Below are positions 54,147-63,663 of a stretch of DNA of 64,000 nt, in pieces; the first letter of the stretch is position 1, and every line of letters begins with the position of its first letter. A program made the translations under genes and the position numbers. The stretch is taken from the NCBI GenBank assembly GCA_018401555.1, contig JAGYKP010000087.1, positions 62,001 to 126,000 of the forward strand, written 5' to 3'. This DNA comes from Halomonas sp. GTDB taxonomy: Bacteria > Pseudomonadota > Gammaproteobacteria > Pseudomonadales > Halomonadaceae. Below the pieces are notes generated by a model. The model was given only the letters and a program-made list of their open reading frames with translations. It searched no databases and was not told the origin of the DNA.

Positions 54147-54760
54147 GGGCCTTGCATCCCCGGTGACGGTGGCGCTGACCGGTGCCTCCGGTGCCCAGTA
54201 CGGGCTGCGCCTGATCGAGGCGCTGGTGGCGGCGGACCATGAAGTGTGGGTGATGATCTCCAAGGCGGCCCATCTGGTGATCGCCACCGAGACCGACGGC
54301 GAACTGCCGGCCCGCCCCGAGCGACTGGCCGCGGCCCTCACGGAACGCAGCGGGGCCCGGCCGGGCCAGATCCGCTGCTTCGGACGTGAGGAGTGGATGG
54401 CACCGGTGGCCCTCCGGCTCCGGGGCGCCGTCCGCCATGGTGATCTGCCCGTGCTCCACCGGCACCCTCTCGGCGGTGGCGACGGGGGCCAGCAACAACC
54501 TGATCGAGCGTGCCGCCGACGTGGCGCTGAAGGAGAGGCGTACCCTGATCCTGGTGCCGCGAGAGACGCCGCTCTCGGCGATCCACCTCGAACACATGCT
54601 CAACCTGACGCGCCTGGGGGCGGTGATCCTGCCCGCCGCGCCGGGGTTCTATCACAAGCCCGCATCGATAGACGACCTGGTCGACTTTATCGTGGCGCGG
54701 ATCCTCAATCAGCTGGGCATCGAGCATCGCCTGGTGCCGCGCTGGGGCGAGGGCGCGTAA
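54139..54760 (+). CDS. ubiX: Flavin prenyltransferase UbiX (one frame break)
   Basis: Makes the prenylated FMN cofactor for the UbiD decarboxylase of ubiquinone synthesis. [22 protein letters not shown] is the FMN-binding start. At about 54410 an extra C in a CCC run shifts the frame; the remainder has [37 protein letters not shown] and [19 protein letters not shown], all diagnostic of UbiX, and ends LVPRWGEGA. Equivalent length is about 206 residues. It overlaps the mpl end, a common pair in pseudomonads and Halomonas. Confidence 0.9.
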
Positions 54761-54818
54761 GCGGAGCGTCACCTTATCCCTCCACCCTGGACTCCTGCCG
54801 CTACCCCAAGGATTTGGC

Positions 54819-55450
54819 ATGCTTAACCTCTCGCTGCTCTCGGTCTTCGTGCCGACCTTCTTCCTCGTCTCCCTCACCCCCGGGATGTGCATGACCCTGG
54901 CGATGGTGCTGGGCATGACCCAGGGGGTGCGCCGCAGCCTGTGGATGATGGCCGGGGAGCTGGTCGGGGTAGGGCTGGTGGCCGCCGCGGCAGGCGCAGG
55001 CGTGGCGGCCCCTGATGCTTCGCCAGCCGGAGCTCTTCGCGCTGTTCAAGTGGCTGGGCGGGGCCTACCTGGCCTATCTGGGCATCATGATGTGGCGTTC
55101 CCGGGGGCGCATGGCGATCCCCGAGGAGGGACTGGAGGTGGCGCCAGCCGGGCGCGTGCAGCTGGCCACCCAGGGCTTTGTCACCGCGGTGGCCAACCCC
55201 AAGGGGTGGGCCTTCTTCGTGGCGCTGCTGCCTCCTTCCTCGATGCCGAACGGGCGCTGGCCGGCCAGCTCGTCGTGCTGGTGGCGCTGATCCTGGCCAT
55301 CGAGTTCAGCTGCCTGCTGCTCTACGCCACCGGCGGCAGCCGGCTGCGCCGCCTGCTGTCGCGAGGCGGAAGCGTGCGTCTGCTCAACCCGCATCGCCGG
55401 CACCCTGATGATCGGTGTCGGCCTGTGGTTGGCCCTGGGCTGGACCGGCG
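54819..55450 (+). CDS. LysE/RhtB-family amino-acid exporter (about three frame breaks)
   Basis: Inner-membrane exporter of about 205 residues. ATG 54819 follows AAGGA. The first frame gives VFVPTFFLVSLTPGMCMTLAMVLGMTQGVRRSL, the family start. Near 55004 it shifts to LFALFKWLGGAYLAYLGIMMWRS and QGFVTAVANPKGWAFFVALLPP, a LysE/RhtB hallmark. Shifts near 55232 and 55389 lead to FLDAERALAGQLVVLVALILAIEF and LNRIAGTLMIGVGLWLALG, the usual last helix. No stop follows directly, so the true end is uncertain and may overlap the convergent DedA-PAP2 gene. The substrate (homoserine, threonine, lysine) cannot be told. Confidence 0.75.
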
Positions 55451-56843
55451 GCAGCCAGGCGATGCGTGCCGCCACCAGGCCCAGCGAAGCCGCCGTCAGC
55501 CAGGGCCAGGGGCAGGGGGCGAGCCGGGGCCGCGGCCGTGCCTGCCAGGCCAGCTGCACCAGGGCGCAGACCACCAGTCCCAGCAGGGCGCCGCCGACAA
55601 GGTCGCTGAACCAGTGGACGCCGATCACCAGGCGTGACAGCGCCATGAGGGTGGCGGCGAGGATGGCCGCCCAGTAGGCCCAGTGGCGCCAGGTCGGGGT
55701 GAGCTCCCGGGCGGCGAAGGCCGCCGCCAGGCCGAACAGGACCACCGCACTGGAGGCGTGGGCGCTGGGGTAGGAGAAGGAGTCCGCCAGGTGGGCGGGG
55801 ATATCGGGCCGCGGCCGCGCGAACAGCGCCTTGCCCAGGGTGTTGAGCGCCGCGATCCCCAGCAGCCCGGCGGTGATGTGCCAGAAGGCATCCAGGCGCC
55901 GCCGCCACACCAGCCAGACGCCCCAAGGGAGGCTCAGCGCCAACACGCCGAGCAGGTCGCCGATGCGTGCCAGTCCCTCGCTGGCCAGGGTCAGGGCCGG
56001 CAGGGCGAGTCTCCTCGAACAGCCCCTGGACCTGCTGGTCCAGGGGCAACGGGCCATGCAGGTCATGCTGCATCACCAGCAGGGTCCAGCCCGATACCCC
56101 GCCCAGCGCCAGGATCAGCAGCATCAGGCTGGCCAGCGGGACCTCGCCGCTGCCGCTCTGGCGCAGCCACAGGTTGCGCAGCAGGGGGTGACGCCGGGCC
56201 AGGCCGACGGTCAAGCGGTAGACGCGTCCGCGCCTGCCGGCGTGATGGCGCAGCCAGGAGAAGGTCACCGCCAGCACCAGCAGCATCACGACCAGCACCG
56301 CCAACGGCTTCTTGAGCGCCGGGGGGACCTCGAGCAGCTGCTCCCAGGTGCGTCCCAGCAGGTAGCCTGGCAGCACATAGGCGGGGGCCCACAGCGACGC
56401 GGAGGCGAGGTTGGCCCAGGTGAAGGTGCGCGGCGACATGTGCAGCATGCCGGCGATCAGCGGCACCATGGGTCGCACCGGCCCCACGAAGCGTCCCAGG
56501 AACACCGACAGCACGCCGTAGCGCTGGAAGAAGCGGGCGCCGCGGGCCAGGAACTCCGGGTGGCGCGACAGCGGCCAGTGCCGAGTGACGCGCTCGCGCT
56601 GGGTGTAGCCGAGTATGAAGCTGGCGCCGTCGCCCACCACCGCGCCGAGGAAGGCGGCGAACAGGGTTGCCGGGAGGGCCAGCTCCTGGTGCCCGGCCAT
56701 GGAGGCGGCGGCGGTGATCAGCAGCACGCCGGGCACCAGGACCCCACCAGCGCCAGGGACTCCAGCATGGCGATGCAGGCGATGATCAGCAGCAGCAGCC
56801 CCGGCGAGGGGGTGAGCTGATAGAGCAGCTGGGCAAGGTTCAT
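55384..56843 (-). CDS. DedA-PAP2 fusion: membrane lipid phosphatase-like protein (at least two frame breaks)
   Basis: Two-domain membrane protein. The start at 56843 (MNLAQLLYQLTPSPGLLLLIIACIAMLESLALVG) shifts frame near 56747 into LVPGVLLITAAASMAGHQ. The DedA/SNARE-associated domain includes GAVVGDGASFILGY and FLGRFVGPVRPMVPLIAGMLHM. Near 56010 a second shift leads into the PAP2 domain: KALFARPRPD, SYPSAHASSAV (PSGH variant with Ala) and SRLVIGVHWFSDLVGG, the three phosphatase motifs with their His residues. Such fusions handle undecaprenyl or phospholipid phosphates. The C-terminus is uncertain because the PAP2 frame stays open past 55384 into the convergent exporter. Confidence 0.78.
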
Positions 56844-56876
56844 GACAGGCCTCCCGGGGCCGGAACGGGCGTGGCG

Positions 56877-57802
56877 TCAGCCATCTGCGAGGCGTCGTGT
56901 GGTGGCATCCAGGCGGCGCTTGAGTGCCATGAAGGTATGCCCCGGGGAGTGGGCACAGATGGCGCCGCGTACCTCCAGGCCTCCGATCTCGTCCAGCATG
57001 GCGCCGGCCGCCGCTTCCTCGATGCGCTGACGTACCAGCAGGGCCCCGCTCTCGCTGGTATCGGGAAGCACCAGCCAGAAGTCGGCTCCGCCGATGCGGC
57101 CCAGCAGGTCGTGGTCGCGGCTGTACTCCGCCACCGTCCTGCAGAAGGCGTCCAGCAGGGCCAGCCGTGCGGGGGCTCCGAACTGTTCATCGGCCATCTC
57201 CAGCTGCGGCAGGTGCATCACCACCACGGCGAGTCGCTGGTCCAGCAGCCCGGCACGCTCCACCTCGCTCTCCAGGCGCTCGAGCAGCGGCGCCGACTTC
57301 AGGGCGGCACACTCCTCGTCGCGGGGTCGGTGGCCATCAACAGGGCCCGCTGGTGGCGTATTCCCCACGGGGCGAGGCCGGCGGCGAACACCAGCGTCAG
57401 GTAGGCGAGTGACAGGGGCAATGACAGGCCACCGTCGGCCAGCAGCAGCCAGATCGGCGCCAGGGTCAGGTTGAGCAGCGTGGCCGGTCCCAGCGGCAGC
57501 AGCAGCAGGGTCAACACCGCCGGGAGCCCCAGCCACAGCAGTGCCAGATGGCCTTCTCCCGGCAGGGTGGTGGCGACCATCAGGTAGCCGCAGATGAGTA
57601 CCAGGTAGGCCGAGAGGCGTGCCGTCTCCTGCTGGCCCAGGCGCATCAGCGCGGCGGTCAGCAGCAACGGGGCGAGCAGGGCCGGCAGCAGGATCCGCGT
57701 GTAGTCGCCGACCAGGTAGTGCCACAGCGCCTGACCGAGGAGCAGTACTGTGCCCAGCGCATAGAGCCCTGCCAGCAGACGTGGGGTCTCAGGTATCGGC
57801 AT
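56877..57802 (-). CDS. Membrane protein with degenerate GGDEF domain (GGADF), one frame break
   Basis: About 308 residues joined. The start at 57802 (MPIPETPRLLAGLYALGTVLLLG) has GGAGCG upstream. Six or so membrane helices fill residues 10-165. At about 57318 a shift links RHQRALLMATDP to RDEECAALKSAPLLERLESEVE. The C-terminal part is a GGDEF fold (RLAVVVMHLPQLEMADEQFG, SRDHDLLGRIGGADFWLVLPDT), but the signature is GGADF, lacking the Glu of the active site. It is therefore probably not a diguanylate cyclase. The start overlaps the end of the next gene upstream, a similar protein, so the two are co-translated. Confidence 0.72.
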
Positions 57803-58668
57803 CGGGCGTCGCTCCCTGCGTCGCGCTGCGCGTGGTGGCCTGCTGCTCCAGAGCGCGGAACTCCTCGGCCAGCGAGTGGGTGGTTGCCAGCGGCACTGCC
57901 CGCACTCGCTCCACTTCGCCCAGGCGCTGCAGCAGAGTCGCGCGCCGGCTGTCCGCCTGGGCGGCGTCGCGACAGACCAGCAGGGCCGCCAGGGTGCGGC
58001 CATCGAGTCGATAGCAGTGCTCGAAGCGTCGGGTCATCTCGCACAGTTGTCGTGCCACACGCCAGAGATGGCGCCGTCGGGTGCGCACCAGCAGCAGCTC
58101 GCTGTGGGTGCCGTCGCGCCCGCCGCGGCCACGCTCCCGGGCCAGGTCACGGGCCAGGCTGGCGCGAGGCCAGAGGCGCAGCCCCGGCTCCAGGCTGACG
58201 CGGCTCCTGGCCTGGGCCATGCCGTGGTATCAGCCGTCGCGCCCGGGCGAGGCCGAGCGCCAGCAGCAGGGCGAGCACCAGGCCGGCGGCCAGCGCCTGT
58301 TCGGCGGGTAACAGGCGTGCCACCCAGGCCCAGGAGAGGGTGGCCAGCAGCACGTTGAGGGCGGCCATCCAGGCGGGCTGGGGCAGCATCACCAGGGCGG
58401 CCCAGCCCCATAGCCAGAAGGGGTAGTGCTCGGCGGATGTCCACAGCAGGGCACCGAGCAGCAGGCTCGGCAGCAGTTGCCAGGGCACCAGAGGAGGGCG
58501 GCGGTGGCTGAACTCGACCAGACCGGCACTGATGCCCAGCCAGGCCGCCGCCAGGCCGAGCAGCATGCCCTCGGAGACATCGCGGGCTGTCGGCACCATC
58601 AGTGCCGGAAGCAGGGCCGCCAGCAGCAGGTTGAGGCGCAGCAGGCTGACTTTGTACTTGCTCTGCAT
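57789..58668 (-). CDS. Membrane protein with second, more degenerate GGDEF-like domain, one frame break
   Basis: About 293 residues joined. The start at 58668 (MQSKYKVSLLRLNLLLAALLPALM) opens about six helices, including LLGLAAAWLGISAGLVEF and ALAAGLVLALLLALGLARARRL. A shift near 58225 leads to a soluble part (VSLEPGLRLWPRASLARDLARE, ELLLVRTRRRHLWRVARQLCEMTRRFEHCYRLDGRTLAALLVCRD) whose pattern resembles a GGDEF fold with no GGDEF signature (RLDGRTL at that position). The layout matches the following gene, with which it overlaps by 14 bp. Together they look like a duplicated or paired non-catalytic module. The fold assignment is inferred from pattern only. Confidence 0.6.
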
Positions 58669-58769
58669 GGTGGCTTACTATGACTCCCTTTCCGCAACGT
58701 GCCCACTCGGCGCCAGTATAGCGCCGTTCCGGCACGTTCAGGCCACGCCCACAGGAGACACCCTCTGGC

Positions 58770-60080
58770 ATGACAGCTCAAGTCCAGCGCGACGGCGCCG
58801 CCGCGGCAGGCGCCGAGGAGATCCGCGATATCGATGCCTACATGACCGGCCTCGGGCAGGCGGCGCGGCAAGCCGCCGCGGTCCTGCGTCGCACCCCTAC
58901 CGGGCCCAAGAACGCCGCGTTGCTGGCCATGGCCGAGGCCCTCGAGGCGGCGCGGGGCGAGGTGCTGGCCGCCAATGCCCGCGACCTCGCCCGCGGGCGT
59001 GAGAACGGCCTGGATGCCGCCCTGCTCGACCGCCTCGCCCTGGATGACGGCCGAGTCGATGCGATGATCGAGGGGCTCTCCCAGGTGGCGGCCCTGCCCG
59101 ATCCGGTGGGCGAGGTCGATGGCCTGCGCGCGCGACCCAGCGGCATCCAGGTCGGCCAGATGCGCGTGCCCCTGGGGGTGATCGGCATCATCTACGAGTC
59201 GCGCCCCAACGTCACCCTCGAGGCGGCCAGCCTGTGCCTCAAGTCGGGCAATGCCGCCATCCTGCGCGGCGGCTCCGAGGCGCGCGACTCCAATGCCGCC
59301 ATCGCCGCCTGCATCCGCGAGGGCCTGGCCACCGCGGGGCTCCCCGAGGGGGCCGTGCAGGTGGTGGCGACCACCGATCGCGCCGCCGTGGGCCGCCTGA
59401 TCGCCATGCCCGAGTTTGTCGACGTGATCATCCCGCGGGGCGGCAAGTCACTGATCGAGCGCATCTCCCGCGAGGCCCGGGTGCCGGTGATCAAGCATCT
59501 CGATGGCGTCTGCCACGTCTATCTGGACGCCACCGCCGATCCCGACAAGGCGCTGGCCATTGCGGTGAATGCCAAGACCCACCGCTACGGCACCTGCAAC
59601 ACCATGGAGACGTTGCTGGTGGATGCGCCGCTGGCCGAGTCGCTGCTGCCGAAGCTGGCCGCGGCCTACGCCGAGCATGGCGTCGAGCTGCGCGGCTGCG
59701 AGCGCACCCGGGAAATCCTCCCGGATGTGGTGGCGGCCGGCGAGGAGGACTGGCACGCCGAGTACCTGGCCCCGGTGCTGGCGATCCGCGTGGTGGACGG
59801 TATCGAGGCCGCCATGGCGCATATCGAGCGCTACGGTTCCCACCATACCGACGCCATCGTCACCGAGTCCTGGACCCTGGCCCGGCGCTTCATGGCCGAG
59901 GTGGATTCCAGTTCGGTGATGGTCAACGCCTCGACGCGTTTCGCCGACGGCTTCGAGTACGGCCTGGGCGCCGAGATCGGCATCTCCACCGACAAGCTGC
60001 ACGCCCGCGGGCCGGTGGGACTCGAGGGCCTCACCACCCGCAAGTACGTGGTGATGGGCGACGGCCAGGTTCGCCAGTGA
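58770..60080 (+). CDS. proA: Gamma-glutamyl phosphate reductase ProA
   Basis: NADPH enzyme of proline synthesis, reducing glutamyl-5-phosphate to the semialdehyde; proline also serves as an osmoprotectant in halophiles. The protein is 436 residues and intact. Conserved parts are [64 protein letters not shown], the catalytic Cys276 in [15 protein letters not shown], and [37 protein letters not shown]. The N-terminus is about 20 residues longer than in E. coli. Its stop overlaps the nadD start (GTGA). Confidence 0.95.
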   Translation: MTAQVQRDGAAAAGAEEIRDIDAYMTGLGQAARQAAAVLRRTPTGPKNAALLAMAEALEAARGEVLAANARDLARGRENGLDAALLDRLALDDGRVDAMIEGLSQVAALPDPVGEVDGLRARPSGIQVGQMRVPLGVIGIIYESRPNVTLEAASLCLKSGNAAILRGGSEARDSNAAIAACIREGLATAGLPEGAVQVVATTDRAAVGRLIAMPEFVDVIIPRGGKSLIERISREARVPVIKHLDGVCHVYLDATADPDKALAIAVNAKTHRYGTCNTMETLLVDAPLAESLLPKLAAAYAEHGVELRGCERTREILPDVVAAGEEDWHAEYLAPVLAIRVVDGIEAAMAHIERYGSHHTDAIVTESWTLARRFMAEVDSSSVMVNASTRFADGFEYGLGAEIGISTDKLHARGPVGLEGLTTRKYVVMGDGQVRQ

Positions 60081-60754
60081 GCGAGCCGTATCCTCCGGGG
60101 CAGGGCACATGTCCGGCCCGTATCGCCATGTTCGGCGGCACCTTCGACCCGGTGCACCTGGGCCATCTGCGCAGCGCCGTGGAGCTTCGCGAGGCGCTGG
60201 CCCTCGATCGGGTCCACCTGATTCCTGCCAAGGCCCCGCCACTGCGCGGGGAACCTCGGGTGGCGCCGGAGGAGCGCCTCGCGCTGCTGCGCCTGGGAAT
60301 CGGCGATACCCCGGGGCTGGTAGCCGACGACCGCGAACTCTCGCGAGAGGGCCCTTCGTTCAGTGCCGACACCCTGGCTTCCCTGCGCGAGGAACTGGGT
60401 CCCGATGCGCGGCTGGTGATGGCGCTGGGCCATGATGCCTTCCTGCGCCTGGCCGAGTGGCACGAGCCGCAGCGGTTGTTCGCGCTGGCTCACCTGGTGG
60501 TGGTGGACCGCCCCGACTTCGAGTCCCCGCTGCCGGCGGCGCTGTGCGAGCTGATCGCCGGGCGCGAGTGCGACGACGCCGAGGCGCTGATGGCGCGCCC
60601 CGCCGGTGGCCTGCTGCGCCTGAAGCTGCCTTCGCGGATGGCGATCTCGGCGACCGAACTGCGTCGGCGCCTCGCCACCGGTCGCAGCGTACGCTACCTG
60701 CTGCCCGAGGCGGTGGAGCGCCACCTGCTCGAGCACAGGCTCTATCGATACTGA
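60077..60754 (+). CDS. nadD: Nicotinate-mononucleotide adenylyltransferase NadD
   Basis: Adenylyltransferase of NAD synthesis, 225 residues from the GTG at 60077 that overlaps the proA stop. The nucleotide motif is [17 protein letters not shown]; others are [26 protein letters not shown], and [34 protein letters not shown], the usual C-terminus. An internal ATG at 60128 would remove the first beta strand (ARIAMFGG), so the GTG is preferred. It stands before rsfS-rlmH-mrdA-rodA in the common order. Confidence 0.93.
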   Translation: MSEPYPPGQGTCPARIAMFGGTFDPVHLGHLRSAVELREALALDRVHLIPAKAPPLRGEPRVAPEERLALLRLGIGDTPGLVADDRELSREGPSFSADTLASLREELGPDARLVMALGHDAFLRLAEWHEPQRLFALAHLVVVDRPDFESPLPAALCELIAGRECDDAEALMARPAGGLLRLKLPSRMAISATELRRRLATGRSVRYLLPEAVERHLLEHRLYRY

Positions 60755-60886
60755 CCCCGCTTGGTCACCGCGTGGGCGCTTGGCCGCCGGGACTGCCCGG
60801 ATGGCAGAAAGGCCTGGAACGGGTCCTGTCAGATGGCGGTCAAGGCGTTACAATGCCCATTCAACGACAGCCTGACAGAAGACCCT

Positions 60887-61249
60887 ATGCATAACGACGC
60901 TCTCAAGACTCTGGCGGTGGACGCGCTGGAAGAACTCAAGGCCAAGGATATCGTCCAGCTGGACGTTGCACGGCTGACCAGCGTGACCGATCTGATGATC
61001 ATCGCCAGCGGCACCTCGACCCGCCATGTGGCGGCACTGGCCCAGCGGGTGGTGGAGCGGGCCAAGGAGCAGGGCCTGCAGCCGCGTGGCGTCGAAGGCG
61101 AGGCCGGTTCGGACTGGGTGCTGGTCGATCTGGGCAGCGTGGTGGTCCACGTGATGTTGCCCGAGACCCGCCAGCTCTACGATCTGGAGCGGCTCTGGGC
61201 CGATCTGCCCAGCGACCTGGAACGTGAAAACGAGCTGTCCGGCGCATGA
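60887..61249 (+). CDS. rsfS: Ribosomal silencing factor RsfS
   Basis: Small protein of 120 residues that binds ribosomal protein L14 and blocks subunit joining in stationary phase. Hallmarks are [81 protein letters not shown]. It is intact and overlaps rlmH by an ATGA junction. The 132-bp gap from nadD carries no gene. Confidence 0.94.
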   Translation: MHNDALKTLAVDALEELKAKDIVQLDVARLTSVTDLMIIASGTSTRHVAALAQRVVERAKEQGLQPRGVEGEAGSDWVLVDLGSVVVHVMLPETRQLYDLERLWADLPSDLERENELSGA

Positions 61250-61713
61250 AGGTGCGCCTGCTGGCGGTGGGCACTCGCATGCCCGCCTGGGTCACCGAAG
61301 GCGTCGAGGAGTACCGCAAGCGCCTGCCCCGTGACTTCGCCCTGCAGGTGGAGGAGATCGCCCCCGGGCAACGTGGCAAGAACGCCGATCTTTCCCGCGC
61401 CATGGCCAGCGAGGCCGAGCGGATACGCGCCAGGCTGCGCGGCGACGAGCACGTGGTCGCCCTGGAAGTGGGGGGCAAGGCCTGGAGTACCGAGCGGCTC
61501 GCCGAGCAGGCTGAAGGCTGGCGGCTGGCCGGCCGTGATGTGGTGCCGCTGGTCGGCGGTCCCGACGGCCTGGCGCCGGAGCTCTCCGCCGCCGCCGACC
61601 AGCGCTGGTCGCTGTCGCCACTGACGCTGCCCCACCCGCTGGTGCGAATACTGCTTGCCGAACAGCTCTATCGCGCCTGGACGCTGATGGTCGGCCACCC
61701 CTACCACCGCTGA
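61246..61713 (+). CDS. rlmH: 23S rRNA (pseudouridine1915-N3)-methyltransferase RlmH
   Basis: SPOUT methyltransferase of 155 residues acting on helix 69 of 23S r[31 protein letters not shown] is the typical start. The knotted SAM site includes [33 protein letters not shown] and [35 protein letters not shown], which holds the catalytic tail. Translation is coupled to rsfS. Confidence 0.95.
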   Translation: MKVRLLAVGTRMPAWVTEGVEEYRKRLPRDFALQVEEIAPGQRGKNADLSRAMASEAERIRARLRGDEHVVALEVGGKAWSTERLAEQAEGWRLAGRDVVPLVGGPDGLAPELSAAADQRWSLSPLTLPHPLVRILLAEQLYRAWTLMVGHPYHR

Positions 61714-61752
61714 GTCGCCGCCTCGCTGCTCTCTCGTCACACCGGGAACCCG

Positions 61753-63660
61753 ATGCGCAAGTCACGTCATAACCTCAAGAGCCCCGAGCAGGAGCTGCGC
61801 ATCTTCCGGGTGCGTGCACTGCTTGCGCTGGTGGTGGTGTTCAGCCTCACCGGCCTGCTGATGGGGCGTCTGGCCTACCTTCAGGTGGTTCAGCACGAGG
61901 TCTACACCACTCGCTCGGAGAAGAACCGGGTGCGTGTCGAGCCGCTGCCACCTACCCGCGGCCTGATCTACGATCGCAACGGTGAGTTGCTGGCCGAGAA
62001 TCGACCCACCTACAACCTGACCCTGGTGCGTGAGCGGGTCGAGGATCTCGACGCCACCCTGACGCGGCTGGTGCAGATCCTCGAGCTGTCCGACGAGGAG
62101 GCGGAGGCCTTCCGCGTGCGCTCGCGTCAGCGTCAGCGCCCCTTCCAGCCGGCGCTGCTGATGAGTGATCTCGACGAGGGGCAGATCGCGCGCCTGGCGG
62201 TGAACCGCCACCTGCTGCCGGGAGTCGAGGTGGAGGCCCAACTGCTGCGCTATTACCCCGATGCCGAGGTGATGGCTCACGCCCTGGGTTACGTGGGGCG
62301 CATCAATGCCGAGGAGCTCGAGCGACTCGACCCCGGCCGCTATGCCGGCACCCACTTCATCGGCAAGACCGGCGTCGAACGCTACTACGAGGAGGCGCTG
62401 CACGGCGAGGCCGGACTGCGCAAGGTGGAGACCAACGCCCGCGGTCGGGTGCTGCGCGAGCTGGGGCGCACCGACCCCGTACCCGGCAAGGACCTGACCC
62501 TGACCCTGGACAAGGAGCTGCAGCACCTGGCCTACGAGCTGCTCGATGGCCGGCGCGGCGCCATCGTCGCCATCGAACCCGCCACCGGCGGCATCCTGGC
62601 GATGGTCTCGGCCCCCGGCTACGACACCAACCAGTTCGTCACCGGTATCGATGTGGCCTCCTATCAAGGGCTGCAGGAGGACCTCGATCTGCCGCTCTAC
62701 AACCGGGCGATCCGCGGCCACTATCCTCCCGGTTCCACCATCAAGCCCTTCCTGGCCCTGGCGGGGCTGGTCGAGGGCGTGATCACGCCCGACAAGACCA
62801 TCTATGACCCCGGCTATTTTCAGCTGCCCAACGATAGCCGCCGCTACCGCAACTGGCTGCGCTGGGGGCACGGACGAGTCGATCTCGAGCGCTCCATCGC
62901 CGTCTCCAACAACACCTACTACTACACCCTGGCGCACGATCTGGGCATCGATCGCATCCATGCCAACATGACCAACTTCGGCTTCGGCACCCGGGTCGGC
63001 CACGATATCTTCGGCGAGAGCAACGCCCTGATGCCGTCCCGGGACTGGAAGCGCGAGCGCTACAATCAGTCGTGGTATCCCGGCGAGACGCTCTCGGTGG
63101 GTATCGGCCAGGGCTACTGGCAGGTCACCCCGCTGCAGCTGGCCACCGCCACCGCGGTGCTGGCCAATCGCGGTGACTGGGTCAAGCCGCGCCTGGCCAG
63201 GACTCTCGGCGACGAGGCGTTGCCGGAGCCTCTGCCCGATACCCCCGACGCCATCGAGCTGGTCAACGAGAGCTGGTGGGACCGGGTCTTCTCCGGCATG
63301 GAGAAGGTGATCTCAGGCCACGAAGGCACCGCGCGGCGCACCGGGGTGGGGCTCGAGTACCGCATGGGCGGCAAGTCGGGCACCGCCCAGGTCTTCTCGC
63401 TGGGGCAGGACCAGAAGTACAACGCCGATGAGCTGGCCGAGCGCCTGCGTGACCACGCCCTGTTCATGGCCTTCGCGCCGATCGAGGAACCACAGATCGC
63501 GGTGGCGGTGATCGTCGAGAACGCCGGCGGGGGCAGTACCCATGCCGCCCATCTGGCGCGGGCGATGACCGACGCCTGGCTGCTGGATGACGAGGAGCCC
63601 GATGTCGAGGAGATTCGCGAAGAGATGGATGAAGACGATGCACGCCTGGCGGGGAACTGA
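61753..63660 (+). CDS. mrdA: Penicillin-binding protein 2 (peptidoglycan transpeptidase MrdA)
   Basis: Class B PBP of the elongasome, 635 residues. A membrane anchor lies at about 22-43, followed by the dimerisation domain with LPPTRGLIYDRNGELLAENRPTYNL and the hinge VGRINAEELERLDPGRYAGTHFIGKTGVERYYE. The transpeptidase site has Ser328 in GSTIKPF (SxxK), SNN and KSGTAQVF. The C-terminus is an acidic tail (about 615-635). It is intact, and rodA follows 3 bp later as in most rod-shaped gammaproteobacteria. Confidence 0.96.
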   Translation: MRKSRHNLKSPEQELRIFRVRALLALVVVFSLTGLLMGRLAYLQVVQHEVYTTRSEKNRVRVEPLPPTRGLIYDRNGELLAENRPTYNLTLVRERVEDLDATLTRLVQILELSDEEAEAFRVRSRQRQRPFQPALLMSDLDEGQIARLAVNRHLLPGVEVEAQLLRYYPDAEVMAHALGYVGRINAEELERLDPGRYAGTHFIGKTGVERYYEEALHGEAGLRKVETNARGRVLRELGRTDPVPGKDLTLTLDKELQHLAYELLDGRRGAIVAIEPATGGILAMVSAPGYDTNQFVTGIDVASYQGLQEDLDLPLYNRAIRGHYPPGSTIKPFLALAGLVEGVITPDKTIYDPGYFQLPNDSRRYRNWLRWGHGRVDLERSIAVSNNTYYYTLAHDLGIDRIHANMTNFGFGTRVGHDIFGESNALMPSRDWKRERYNQSWYPGETLSVGIGQGYWQVTPLQLATATAVLANRGDWVKPRLARTLGDEALPEPLPDTPDAIELVNESWWDRVFSGMEKVISGHEGTARRTGVGLEYRMGGKSGTAQVFSLGQDQKYNADELAERLRDHALFMAFAPIEEPQIAVAVIVENAGGGSTHAAHLARAMTDAWLLDDEEPDVEEIREEMDEDDARLAGN

Positions 63661-63663
63661 CCC

